Origin: Brachionus koreanus
Taxonomy: Eukaryota > Rotifera > Eurotatoria > Ploima > Brachionidae
Assembly (NCBI GenBank): GCA_016987375.1
Contig: PJRA01000473.1
Location: 519,804 to 539,396 of the forward strand
Direction of reading: 5' to 3'
Length of the DNA stretch: 19,593 bases
Part shown: positions 1 through 12,100 of the stretch, piece by piece
How positions within the stretch are numbered: the first letter of the stretch is position 1
Layout: each line of letters starts with the position of its first letter
Program-made: the position numbers and the translations under genes
The notes under the pieces: generated by a model
What the model was told of the DNA's origin: nothing
The model's input: only the letters and a program-made list of their open reading frames with translations
Database searches by the model: none

Positions 1-97
1 TTATATTATTCTTACTTCATTTTTATTTTATTTTTTATTTTTATTTTATTCCATTTAACTTTATTTTGATTTTATTTTTATTTTTAATCTGAAGGAG
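1..97. other. T-rich low-complexity sequence, probable 3' UTR and polyadenylation region
   Basis: Runs of TTTTA/TTTTTA units. On the minus strand they supply several AATAAA hexamers just after the tentative stop of the PDZ gene. No coding potential is seen. Confidence 0.4.
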
Positions 98-157
98 CTA
101 AAGCTCGGTACAGAAATACAAATAAATAATAAACAAACCCAAAGCAGCGAAATGTGA
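98..157 (-). CDS. Exon 6: tentative terminal exon and stop
   Basis: After the exon 5 donor, the best acceptor on the minus strand is GCTAATATTACAG at 158-170, which has a branch-like CTAAT close by. In phase 0 it gives 19 residues (SHFAALGLFIIYLY, then FCTEL) and a TAG at 98-100. AATAAA signals follow within about 30 bases (minus strand 77-82 and 71-76), which supports a transcript end here. The hydrophobic tail is not recognised. The gene could instead splice to an exon outside the window. Confidence 0.4.
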   Translation of the reverse strand, partial: SHFAALGLFIIYLYFCTEL

Positions 158-3100
158 CTGTAATATTAGCAAAATAAGGTCTTTTCAGACTTATAAAGTA
201 GTGACTGAGCATTTAAACAAATGAAATTTTTGAATTCAGAAAATTTCATAGTTAATGAGAAAGTCGCAAATTTTAAAAATTGTGAACAAAATTTTTTAAG
301 TAAAATATTAAAATTTATAGTAATTACCGGCTGATAAATTTGCGGCTGTGGTTTGGGTAAAGGAGGTTGACCAATAACACGTTTAACATTTGTTTCGTCA
401 ACAATCCACTTTTCTGATTTTTCCTTTCTTCTTTGAAATATTTGAGCACCTCGTCCACCTTTTGATTGGGAGCTTTCCAAAGCAGCAGCCAAAGACATAG
501 CAGCCCTGGGGGGCATTTGGGTGTGTGTGGTGTGCTCTGTGTAATGCTGGGACTTGAAACTATCCGGTGCAACCACCAAACGTACCGGGTCGTTCAAACT
601 GGCTTGCGCAATGCTTCGTTTGATAACATCTGGCAAAGTTTCGTCATAGATGAAGTCATTGGCTGGCTTGAGCTCTTCGTGTGATGGGAAAAACTCGTGA
701 CCTGAAGTCGAATAATAAGGCACTGACTGAGGACCTTCGCTATCGTAGCCATCTCTACTTGATTGCTTTTGAAATTTCTGCTTTTTTAAATGATACTTGG
801 ATGTTTCCGGATTAGACCCCTCCAATGTTTCAGCTATCGATTTGGCCAATTTTTTTTGGTCTTCAATTGTAGGGTAGTTATGAACACTAGAACTGTAGAA
901 ATAAGAGTCCGAATAATTGGCCTCTATTACACATAATTACAAAAAAATTTTTTTTTTTCAATTTTATTTACTTGATGTTGGCTTGGCTAATTCAGAGCCC
1001 ATTTCTCTCTCATATTTAGCTTCAATCGGATCCTCATATGGCTCATTTTTAACTAGAAAAAAATTAAAACGCAATTAATTATATATTTTAATTATAAATT
1101 TAAGAAAAAATTGGGTCTGAAAAGTTTAATAAAACTATATTTAATTAAATTGTATTTTTTTTCTCAAGTCAACATGCGAAAAATTATTTTTTATTAAATT
1201 AATAAAATCCGATTTTGATCTATTTTCTTGAAAATAATCTATTTTATAAATTACAATAAAATTTTAGACACATTTGTTTTTTTCAAATAGTTAGTGATTA
1301 AATTAAATTTTTTGTTCAAAATTTTTAAATAAAAATTGAATTAAACATTAAAAATATTATTGAAAATATTGGAAGAAGAATGAAAACCACGTCAATCAAA
1401 AAATTAAGGACAAAAGCTGAGTCACGGCTAATGGACATAAAGTTAAAATTTAGAAAAAAAATTTTTTTTCCTTCACAACCATCAAGATGACCAACACCAA
1501 ATTTTGGCGGCCTAGTGGCCATAGCTGACTGTACCAAGCGCTAGTTTATCATTAATTTTTAATTAAAACTTGAATTTTTTATTTTTTGGACATCATTTAA
1601 TGAACTGACAGAATAAACTATATTTTACTGACATAAAAGACTAGATATTCTGACAAAAAAACTGTATTAGATGACAACTAAACTAATTGACTGATAAAAA
1701 TATGATCTGATAGACGAAAAAACGTTTTAATTGACAAATAATCTAATTTAATAGCTAACTAATTATTCTCAGAAACGCAATAGAGAAAGACCAAAAAAAA
1801 AACAGAAAGCAGCTTTGTTTCTATCAGAACGTTTGTAATTTAAATAGCTCAGATAATGTACAGTACAAACTTATAAATATTCGCACCAACAAACATATTT
1901 GTCAGTATTTTAGTTTTATAGTAAGATAAAATATAGTAAATTTGTCAACCCCGAAACATTTTAGCCATTTTTTATTAGGGCTTAAACCTTCGTTTAAACC
2001 CAATTGCTATTTAAATTTGAATATAAAATATTATTTATAATAAAAAAAAGGCAAAATAAATTTTTATGCACAATTTGTGAGTTGGTGAAAGTATCCATAC
2101 TGTCATGTGTCGAGAACTCTTTTTGTTAAAAGACGATGTTAAAAAAAATAAAAAAAATTTTTTTTTCTAGTTTAGTTAAATATTATTCAAGTTTTCTTTT
2201 TTTTATTTGAATCTAGGAGGCAAAAATTTAATTAAAACATTGGAGGATCACCAGTTCATCGATGGATTTCCTCTAGAGATAATAGATTTTCATGCTTTTC
2301 CTTTAATGGGAATTGGTTTATTCTATAAGCATTTTTCATGCATAGGTCTGATTGCCTATTTTTTCTAAGCATTCTTTGATGGAGTTAATTATCCCATTCT
2401 AATTTGTATTTCTTAACTCTTTCAGTTTAAATGTGTCTGAGAAAATAAATTAATATACATTTTATTATTTTTATTTCTATCGACATTATCCAGTCTATTT
2501 TTGAACTGGTTGATTGAACCAGACTTGTATAAAAGTCAGAAAAAAAGTCTTAACAAGTCATTTAAAAGTTAAAGTCGAGACTGGGACTTTCTAACGACTT
2601 GTTAAGACTTTTTTCCTGGCTTCTATTTATCTTCAAATGTAAAAACTTGATAGTTAATTAAACTGGATCTCATACATTTGTTAATTATTTAAAAAAATAC
2701 ATTAAAAAGGTCTCAAATTCAGTATTATAAAACAAATAATCTAAAATTCATAAATTGTACTTTTTTTATTTTTTAAAATAGTGCTTCCCTAACTCTTCCA
2801 TTTGGTCCATCATTCGTGATACCAATTGAGATGATTTTATTTGTTTTACATTTTATAAAATTGAATCAGATTTCCACGCTCATGCCTTTCTTTTAGAGTT
2901 TCTAATCCCAAATTAGCTAGCCTTAACTCATAATTCAAACTTCTTGTTTTTTGTGAAATAAGCTTCTTTTTTTTAGCACACATATTTTTTCAAAAGCCAA
3001 TTTTTATTCAATAATTTTTTTGAAAAAAATTTAATTTAATCAGTATTTTCTAAATTAATATTTGAAAAAAAAAGAAAAAAAAATTTTGTTTGTTCCAAAG

Positions 3101-6100
3101 GGTGAACAAAAATTAATGATTACTAATTATTTTCAAATAAAAAAAGAATAGTTTTTTCTAATTTTTTGCTTCTAATTGTTTAAATTTGCTTGAAATAAAT
3201 AATAACAAAAAAAAATAGGAGTTAGATTACCTCTAGCGGGAGCTTGATGTATTGGCGGCGGAGACCAGACATGAGCAGTTGGATTGGCGAATTGAGGCCG
3301 TGGTGGTGGCGACTGTACAATGCTTCTGGTTCCATAAAAATTGTTCAATTTGGAAAAGCCATGCGCTTCTCGAATAAAATTGTTCGCGTGTGCTTGGTCG
3401 AACATTCCTCTAATGGAGCTCACTGATGATCTTGGTACCTGACTCGAACTATCAATGCAAATATGATTTTCAATATTATAATTCAGGTTGTTTGCTTTGT
3501 TATCTGTTTCAATATGATTATTATTATCATTATTATAAATATTCGCATTTGCATTCGAATTATAGCTATTCGAAGAATTCGATCTCATAAATTGATGTTG
3601 TTTTTGTTTGCCTTGCTGCAATTGTTGTTGTTGCTGCTGTTGCAAGCTACGATTAGTAGCTGTATTCTTTTGAAATCGCATGCTATTGGATGAATTTCTA
3701 ATGCGAAGTTTATTAGGATTATGAAAAGCTTCCGTATCACTGAAATAATTTGAATCTTTAAGTGGCTGCCTTAGCGTTATGGTGGCATACGAAACTTTTT
3801 TTTCATCATCATTTCTAGAATTGTGCATATAATTACTTTTGCTATTGAATTTCTTGCCTCTAGTCTCGTACTCCTCTTCACCATTGCTCTCTGCCGCCGA
3901 GTAATAATTTCTGTTCAGATTTCTAGCTCTATGATTGCTGCTTCGGCTTGCGTAATTGGTTCTGCGCGGCTCGGTCTCTTTCAGCAGCAAGTTGTCCTTG
4001 TTGGCCGCCGATTGGAATCTGCCAAACGCCGGATTTGCGTCCAGGATGCGGTGATGGCCGCGTGCCCCCATCATTTCGCTAACAACCATCTCTTCTGGCT
4101 GATAATTCTTGCTTAAAATGTGAAAATTTAGATTTTAAATAGAAAATTTTCTCGTTTATATTCAAAATAGAAAATAGAGATCGATTTTATTTGTTCTATT
4201 ATCGAATTGAAACAATAATGATTATTTTATATTCATTAAATTAATGTTAGCTAAGGCATCTGTGCATTTAGATTTAACCATTTGCATCCAGATTGGTACT
4301 ACTAACATTTTTATGCATAGATGTTATTAAACAGCAAAGGCAGCAGATGAACGCCAATATTTGTTAAATCAAAATTAATTTCAAAATTTCTTTTTTTTTT
4401 CTTACCAAAAAAAAAATTAGCCTTAAATTGAATTTTTTTTGTTGTAGTATAATTTCATTAAAAATAAAAATAGGCCTTTATTTTTTTTTAGAAGATCATT
4501 TTATTAAACTGTAAAAAAAGAAAGTGTGGTGTCTTTAGAAAATATTGAAAAAAAAATTAAATTAATTTAAATTATAAAATAAAAAAAATTCACAATTTTC
4601 TTTAGACACCACACTTTAGACTTTTTTTTTCAGTTAAATAAAATTATTATTTAAAAAAAAATAAATGTCTATTTTTATCTTGGTTTATTTAATTTTATTT
4701 TTTTATTATTTCCTAACAGTAAAGCTAGGCTTAGGAAGCAAAAAATTTTAGATTTTCGATTATAGACAAAATGATCTATTTATTCTAATTTAATCTAGAA
4801 ACGAATCTAAGCTTTTAGTGCATGTTCTAAATAAAATTTATTAAATTTTCTATTTTAAAGTATTTCTATTTGGCTTTTCCTAAAACATTTTGTATTTTTT
4901 TAACCTAATTTTGCGTCACTCTTACTAAAACAAAAAAAAATTTCTTATTAATAAATTCAATTATCCCAAATTTCAATTGTTCCGATGACAATGAAGACCT
5001 TTTAAGTTTACTGCCAAATTTATCTAATATTTAACACAAATTTTCCAAGTTTATTTACTTTGGTATCATTTTTGAAGGCAGCATGAAAATAATTTTACAT
5101 TTTTATAGTTTTAGATTTTTTGGAATTTTTTCCTATATGAATGAGAAGTGTCAAAGATCCTGGATTTTACTTTGATTTATGGTCAATCTGGACACCTGTC
5201 TAATTGGTCTTGGTCATATTTTAGTGGACATAGTTTAACATGTATTTGCAAATTTTTCTATTTATTTTACAAAATAATTCTTTATAAATTTAGCTAAAAT
5301 TAAAGATAAAAAGAATTTTGAAACAATTGATCTTTTTAAATAAATTTATTGAAAAGTAAAATTTTTAACGTCAACTCCAGTCAGCTTAAATGTTTTTAGT
5401 TTCACAATACAGTATTTTGATCTCATGCGTTTTTTAATTCAAAATATTTTATTTGTCTACTTAACCAAATTTGAAATTTTGTTAATAAGTTGGGCTTTAA
5501 AATTTACATTCATAGTTAAGCTAAATAAGCATATTCGTCTTATGAAAATTTTTTAATCAGTTTTTAACCCTAAAATTTAATTTTTTACATTTTACCAAGG
5601 ATAAAAAAAAATAGTCTTTTAGAACTCAAATTTAAAATTAACTTGAATCTAACCTCCAACAGATTTTTAAGTATATAAACAAAACATGGTTATTACATTT
5701 GTCAACAAAAAAAAAATTTTTTTTTATTTTGTTTGATTTTTGCATCATTTAAAACAGTTTTGAAAATTAAAATTTTTCTTTCAAAAATGAGTCTTAAATT
5801 TAATTTTTTTTGTTTTGATTCAATTTTATAAAAAAGCATACTATCATATCATAATGGAAAAAGCAGCTGTAGAACGAAATATAAAATACAACTGGTAGTC
5901 TCATGTAAGAAACAATTTAATTTTACTTATAAATTAGCAATATGATGATGCTTGGCCAAAAAGTAATAGTCCGTTTATAACTCTAAACAAAAGGTTTCTA
6001 TTTTAGCTGTATCCTTAATTAGTATATTTTCGAAAAAAAAACCTAGAGTGTGATAGAATATTTAAGTCAATGCTTATGTAAATCATATTAAATTCCAAGA

Positions 6101-9100
6101 TACCTTCTAAGCCTTTATATGTCTAATTATTTATTGAAAAACCTTTATGTAAGAAAACAAAATTTTATTTTTATCAGTTTATCTGATTGAAAAATTGTTT
6201 TATTTAGAATTAACACCATAGGCGCCAAAGAAATTGCTGATTTCTTTTTATACAACTAGTTTATTCATGATTTTAAAATTTCAACAACTAGTTTATTCAT
6301 GATTTTAAAAACAATTAATAGCTTTGATTTGAATTGTTGATTTCCGACCAAATTTAGCTTCAAATGACCTCTTATTTTTTATCTTTCCTTTGATTGTATT
6401 TAAGAAATATGATTCACCATTATCTTATGTAGCATTATTTGTTGGGAAATAAAGCAATCTAAGCAATATAAATCTTAAGTGAGTTCTCTAAAAGAAGACG
6501 CATTTAATATTTTATTCTTAATTAATAAACAAATTTCAAATTAAAAAATAAAATAATTAGATATTTATTTTTTACAATGAATATTGAATAACATGACATC
6601 TTTGTCTTTTAAATGCACTGCCAAAAATCTTGGATAAGTGTGTCCCAAACTTAGTACTTGAGTGGATAACTGGAGTAAGTTTGTATGAACGTAGCGTGTA
6701 ATTGTATCTTATCGTACCAATGCAAAAAGCTAGACTCAAATGATATAAAAAAATTTATTTTTTCTTATTTTCATAATTAGCCAAAAGGTGTTTTATAAAT
6801 TAAATACAAAAACAAAAATTATTATAGTATATTCAAAATTAATAAATAAATAAATAAATTTGCAATAAAACTAAAGCTCTTTGCTCTATATTAAATTTGC
6901 TTTTGCTCTAAATTATAAATAATTTGATATTTACCAAAAATCTGTGTGAATTTCACTTATTTTTAGCTCTGGCTTTAATTTAGTTAAAAAATTTCAGCAT
7001 AAATCAGCAGCATGAAGTATGTTCCTATGTTTTTTTCTTGAAAAATACAGAAATTTAGTTGTTTTATCAGCTGTATCTTTCGTAATACTTGAATAAATTT
7101 AGCTTACTAATAATCAGAAAATTATTCTTCGAAAAATGAAAAAGTTCGACTCATCTTCTTCCAATAACCAGTTTAATCTAGCTGAATAATTTTTGAATAT
7201 AGGCTAAAATTAGATAAAATCCATAGACATAATTTAACAATAATCCAAGTAAAAAAGATCATCAATATTTCATAATTTCTTGTTTGATTGATCTTAAAAT
7301 CCAAACATAAGAGGATATAAAATCAATTCTAAGTTATCAAAATTGATTGCAAACAAAGATTAAACAAAAAAAGTTAATGATAGTTCTAAAAATTGAGTGT
7401 CTAAAATAAGAATGAAATTTTCGAATTGTTATGGAAAAGATTTAATAAACTCTATTTTACTTTTAATTTTGAAAATTAAAAAAAAAAATCTTTGAACCAA
7501 AATTAATTTTTTGAAGCTAAAAAAAAATTTAAGCATTTAGCACTGTGAAGCATCATACAAATCTTCAGATACACCACACCAAGAATGAAATAATAGTTGC
7601 AGTTTTGGTAAAAATAAAGCATGTCCTGACAATAAAACAATGGGAAATAATTGCGCAAAGTTTAAACTATTTAAAAAATTTGATAAAAAATTTCAATTCA
7701 ATTCAATTATCGCAATTTTTGAAGACAAACAAAAGTTGTTTGACTATTCAAATTTGTAATTAACATCTAGTTACATGACATTTAATTAAAAGCGAATAAA
7801 TTTTAAAACTTGTAAAAAACTTATTCAACATTTATGGCATGTTTTTAAGAAAGGCATGGCATTGTTTAAATTTTTATATTTTTAGATTGTTTGTGGAATT
7901 TTTCAGAAAAAAAAAACGATCAAAATATTTAAAAAAAAAAAAATTAAACTCAATAATTTCTTAAATATTTTACAAAAAATCGTCAGGGTTTAATAAAAAT
8001 TAATTCCAATTTTAAAAAAGTCTGTAAGATGAAAAAGACTAAATTTAAAAGACCATTATCAAAGCTTTAAAATAAATATTAAAACATGTATAAGTGATTG
8101 ATAGTTAATTAAAAAATTAAATTTGAATTGTTGAAAAAGTGTCAAAATGACACCGCCGGTCCTTTGAGTGTTAACACTAGAAAGTCCGATGGATTTTAGA
8201 CCCCTTTTTAAATAATTGAAACTTAAATATTTTTTGATATAAATTAAAATTTTATAAAGCAACTTTTAGTTTCATAAAAATTTTTTCTGAAAAAATATTC
8301 AATTTTTCTAACTAACTAAATTTTTATTCAGAATTATTTGAGAAAATTTTAAACAGAAAATTGAAATATCGTCTCAATTTATCTATCAATTTCAGATATT
8401 TTCTTTATTTAACTCCTAATTATCAATTTTAGCAAATTTGTTCGATTCAAACGAAAACATTGCACTACGGCATTCCAGACGTCTAAAAGAACAATGTATT
8501 GCATGGTACACCAGAGAGTATCAAATTGAAGAAAGAAGAAAACGATCTAAAAATCAAGAACTAACTAAATTTGACATGTTTTTAACAATAAAATAAAATT
8601 TTTATTAATCAAATTATCTTTTTTTTTTGCCTTAAATCTTTTTTTCAAATGACTTGACTCTTAACAACAGAAAGAGGATTAGTGCAAAGATGAACAGAAC
8701 ACTTAAAAGAAGTGTTTAATAGACCCGAACTTCTAGAGTTTATATATCCTGAACCTATTAATACAGATCTTAATATTGATACCTAAGAGCCAACGAAGAA
8801 GGAAATATTTACACCAGTTAAGGCTCTAAAAAAAATTCAGAAAAGTATGGTTCAGAAAAGAACAAATTTCAGAAGACTGGTCAAAAGGCCAACTTCTCAA
8901 GAAAGGTGAAAAAATGGCGACAATTGGAAAGGAGTTACTCTGCTAACAATAGCAAGCAAAGTGTTGTGTGATTCTGAACAGAATTAGGGTGTCATTGGAT
9001 GGTGAACTAAGAGAGGAACAAGTCGGGTTCAGAAGAGATAGAGGATGTTTTGATCAGATATTTGCTCTTAGAACCATCATAGAACAAAATCTAGAATGAA

Positions 9101-12100
9101 AAAGTTAAATATAAATTATATATGAAGAATTCGATTGTTGTGTAGTTGTGGAAAGGGACCAATTTGAAAGCTTCAAAGTAAATACAGGGGTAAGACAAGG
9201 ATGTGTTCTATCTCGAACTCTGTTCTTGATCTTAATAGACTATGTCATCATGTATGTAAGGAAACCAACCGCTAATCCCAGATGTTTCTGTGGAGTCTTA
9301 CCACAAGACTTGAATACTTAGACTTTGCAGATGATCTTGTGTTGATAGCAAATACAAAAGTTCAAAACGCAAGATCCTGTGAATAGTTCTAAGCCAAATG
9401 GACTTGAAAAAAAGGGGACCAAAAGTAAAGTAATGTGCATAAACATGGAACTTACAGACTTCACATATTTAGGGAGCAACATCAGCATGACTATGGGATC
9501 AAACAAATACATAAAGACCCAGTCAACATAAAATTGAAGGTTTATTAAAGACTTTAAAAAATCTTTAAAATTTCATTATCAATTCTTTATTTTTTAAAGA
9601 GAACGTAGAGATTTTAAAAAGAAAATATGTTAGTAAAGATATTTGAAAAAATTTTCTTATTTTATTCGAATATGTAAGGAATATCTAAAGAAATGTCTTC
9701 AAAAAACTAAAAAAGTCAATGCAGATCAAAATTTTATATACATTTTTAATATTTTTTTTTCAATATTTTAAATTTAGTCTGCAATTTAATAAAAATTGAA
9801 AATTCAAGCTTGTTATAATCAATAACAAGTTTTATTTAAAGTCAAAGAGCGGAGTTAATTAGAGAAAAATATTACAGATGTGTATCTTAAGTTTTCAAAA
9901 ATAAAAAGGGATTATCTGTCAACTGAAAAAATTAACTTATAGATTCGGAGATTGATTTTTTGATGTCTGGTTCCCAACTAATTTTAATTAAGTATGCTTG
10001 TTTTCGGATCCCTTTAATTTTTATATTTTGAATGTTTTAGCTTGGAATGGTCAAACAACCCATAAAAAGTCTCGTAGCTATATCAAGCTTTTTTATGACA
10101 ATTAAACATTCTCTAATTGATTTTCTTAGATTGGCATTACAATCAGTAATTTAACAACTAAGCACAATATTACAATTGATTTAATAAAATAAAAAAAAAT
10201 TTCAGTTTTAGAATAGATCTCGTTCTAAAAAAAATAATCATAAGATTTTTTCAATTAAATTTTTTAAATTGAATTTTTAAAACCCTTCAATGTATCTTTT
10301 AAGATTTCCCATAGCATCTACTTTTTTGAACAGTTCTTACAAACACAATATGTATCAGCTGAATAATTTTATAGAACTAGATTTGTACTCTAAAATTCAC
10401 TATACCCTGGACTTTAATCGAATAAAAATTACTTAAATAATAGATTGAAGAAAAAATAGGGTTTTCATTTGATTATTCTTTAAAATTCTTTGAAGATAAT
10501 TTATAGATAATTAGTCCAAAACCCTGTACAAAGCCTTCATAAAAATCTATAAATACCCACAAAAATTTCTTTTAAATTTAGTTGACTGGGAAAAACAAAA
10601 CTAGAAAAAAAAGCTGTACAATAATATAGTGAAAACAACACTAATGTTAATAATGAATGGTTGGGGATTTCTAGACTAAGAACACATTAAAGCTAAAAAC
10701 GATGATTTCATGGATGTATGAATGAATCATCTCATTTTTTATACATGAAAAATGTTTTTCGATTAAAACCCAAAATTTTCATTTTATTCTTAAAGAACAT
10801 TTAGGATTGACCCGATCATCAAAATTTTTCATCTTTTTTTTCATTCTTGAATCATCTTATCAATTATTAATGAGTTTTTTTGGATTGCAGCCAAGAAAAC
10901 GTTCATTCACAGAATAAATTGATCGTTATATATTATTGGTTAGTACTAAATAGATGTATGGATTTTGACTTTCCTTTTTTTCAATTAACAGACCATCCCT
11001 TCTATCCATCTAATTTTTCAAACAGTAATTGACACAATCAAGACTTAGTTATCACAAAAAATTGTTTATTATCATAAAGAGATAGTCTTTCTGAAAAGAT
11101 TTTGAAAAGCAATAATTGTCTATTTTTATTTTAATTTTAATATTTTCTTTTTTTTTAGATATACCTTTAAAAACTCGATTACTGTATTCATCAAAGGAAA
11201 AAAAATCTTAAAAACAGAAATAATGAGAAAAAAATTATTAAAAAGACTATAAAATCAGCCAGAAAATTCATACATCTAGTCGAAATATATAATATACTTA
11301 ATACTTGAAAAAATTAAATTACACATTAAGTCCAAAATTTATAAATTTTTACAATTTTGTAATAGATAATTTAATTGGGAGTAATGTATTTTGATTTAAG
11401 ATCTACCCAATATATAGGACTATCAAGTAATTCTCAAATAAATAACTTAAAGAATAAAAAATTAAAAATGTGTATTGATGTTCGTTTCAAATCAAACATG
11501 TTGATAAATTCTGAATTATAGTTGAAAATTTTAAAAAATCTCTTGGTTTTAAATTTTTTATTTATTATAGTGTCTAAAATTACTTGAAAAATAAAAAAAA
11601 ATATTATTTAATAATGAAATAAATTTAGATGTAATTAAGAAAGTTTTCATCAATTATTTTCGATGAAATATACTAATTTTCATCGTCGAAATTAGATGAA
11701 ATTGTTCCTAACTCATTAATGATTCATCTTTCAATTTTCATCGATTATCGTTTTTTTTTGCGACTGGGAAGCTTAAGAAGAATTCAAAAAATACACTGGC
11801 CTGATAGAATAAAAAATGAAGAACAAATTCGGAATCAATGAGCCTGTGCATAAGAACAAAAGATTACGATGGCTAGGACATATAATTAGGATGGAAGAAA
11901 GTCGAATGACAAAAAGAGCCCTGCAATGGACACCGCAAGGAAGGCGATATGGAAGAACACTTTGAAATGTACTGTTTACAGAACTATTTTTACACAACTA
12001 GATAAATAATTATAGTTTTTCCTTTTTGTATTGTAATTTTTGTACTAAGATTTCACATTGCCAGTGAAAATCAAAATTAATGACTCTATGCTTGCCGAGA

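Larger units (their letters stand above)
1053..3230 (-). other. 2.2-kb intron of the PDZ gene
   Basis: Bounded by donor GTAATC (3230 side) and acceptor TTTTCTAG (1053 side). It contains a decayed tandem-like stretch (1600-1765), a small hairpin (1978-2001), a 19-bp-stem foldback (2534-2620) and a LINE C-terminal fragment (2780-2945). The stretch 2100-2450 is less AT-rich than its surroundings but gave no recognisable protein on either strand. The rest is A/T homopolymer-rich sequence with nothing identifiable. Confidence 0.65.

Noticed and set aside
1325..1537. 70-codon minus-strand frame in the 2.2-kb intron
   Set aside because: No motif, and it lies between the confirmed exons 3 and 4, whose phases join directly without it.
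1978..2001. Short hairpin GGGCTTAAAC-CTTC-GTTTAAACCC
   Set aside because: Ten-base arms with one mismatch are not remarkable in isolation and it has no context.
2100..2450. Less AT-rich intron stretch that might be coding or a transposon
   Set aside because: All frames are broken quickly and no motif or terminal repeat was recognised.
3463..4116. Plus-strand open frames opposite exon 3 (including 3463-3693 and 3823-4116)
   Set aside because: They are antisense shadows of the minus-strand exon. The poly-Leu and poly-Ile runs are the complement of the Gln and Asn tracts.
5859..5912. Possible first exon MEKAAVERNIKYN with a donor, as partner of the 8434 exon
   Set aside because: The usable donors do not give the phase required by the 8434 exon in the ATG frame, and a stop intervenes before the better GTAAGA site.
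7545..7763. 72-codon plus-strand open frame in the large intron
   Set aside because: Its residues are Ile/Lys/Asn-rich translation of AT-rich DNA, there is no recognisable motif, the alternative frame is equally plausible, and no splice signals frame it.
9318..9512. 64-codon minus-strand frame
   Set aside because: It is antisense to the LINE segment carrying DFADD and FTYLGSNIS, so it is a shadow.
11773..11997. 74-codon minus-strand frame
   Set aside because: Antisense to the LINE C-terminus (HWPDRI, WLGHIIRM).
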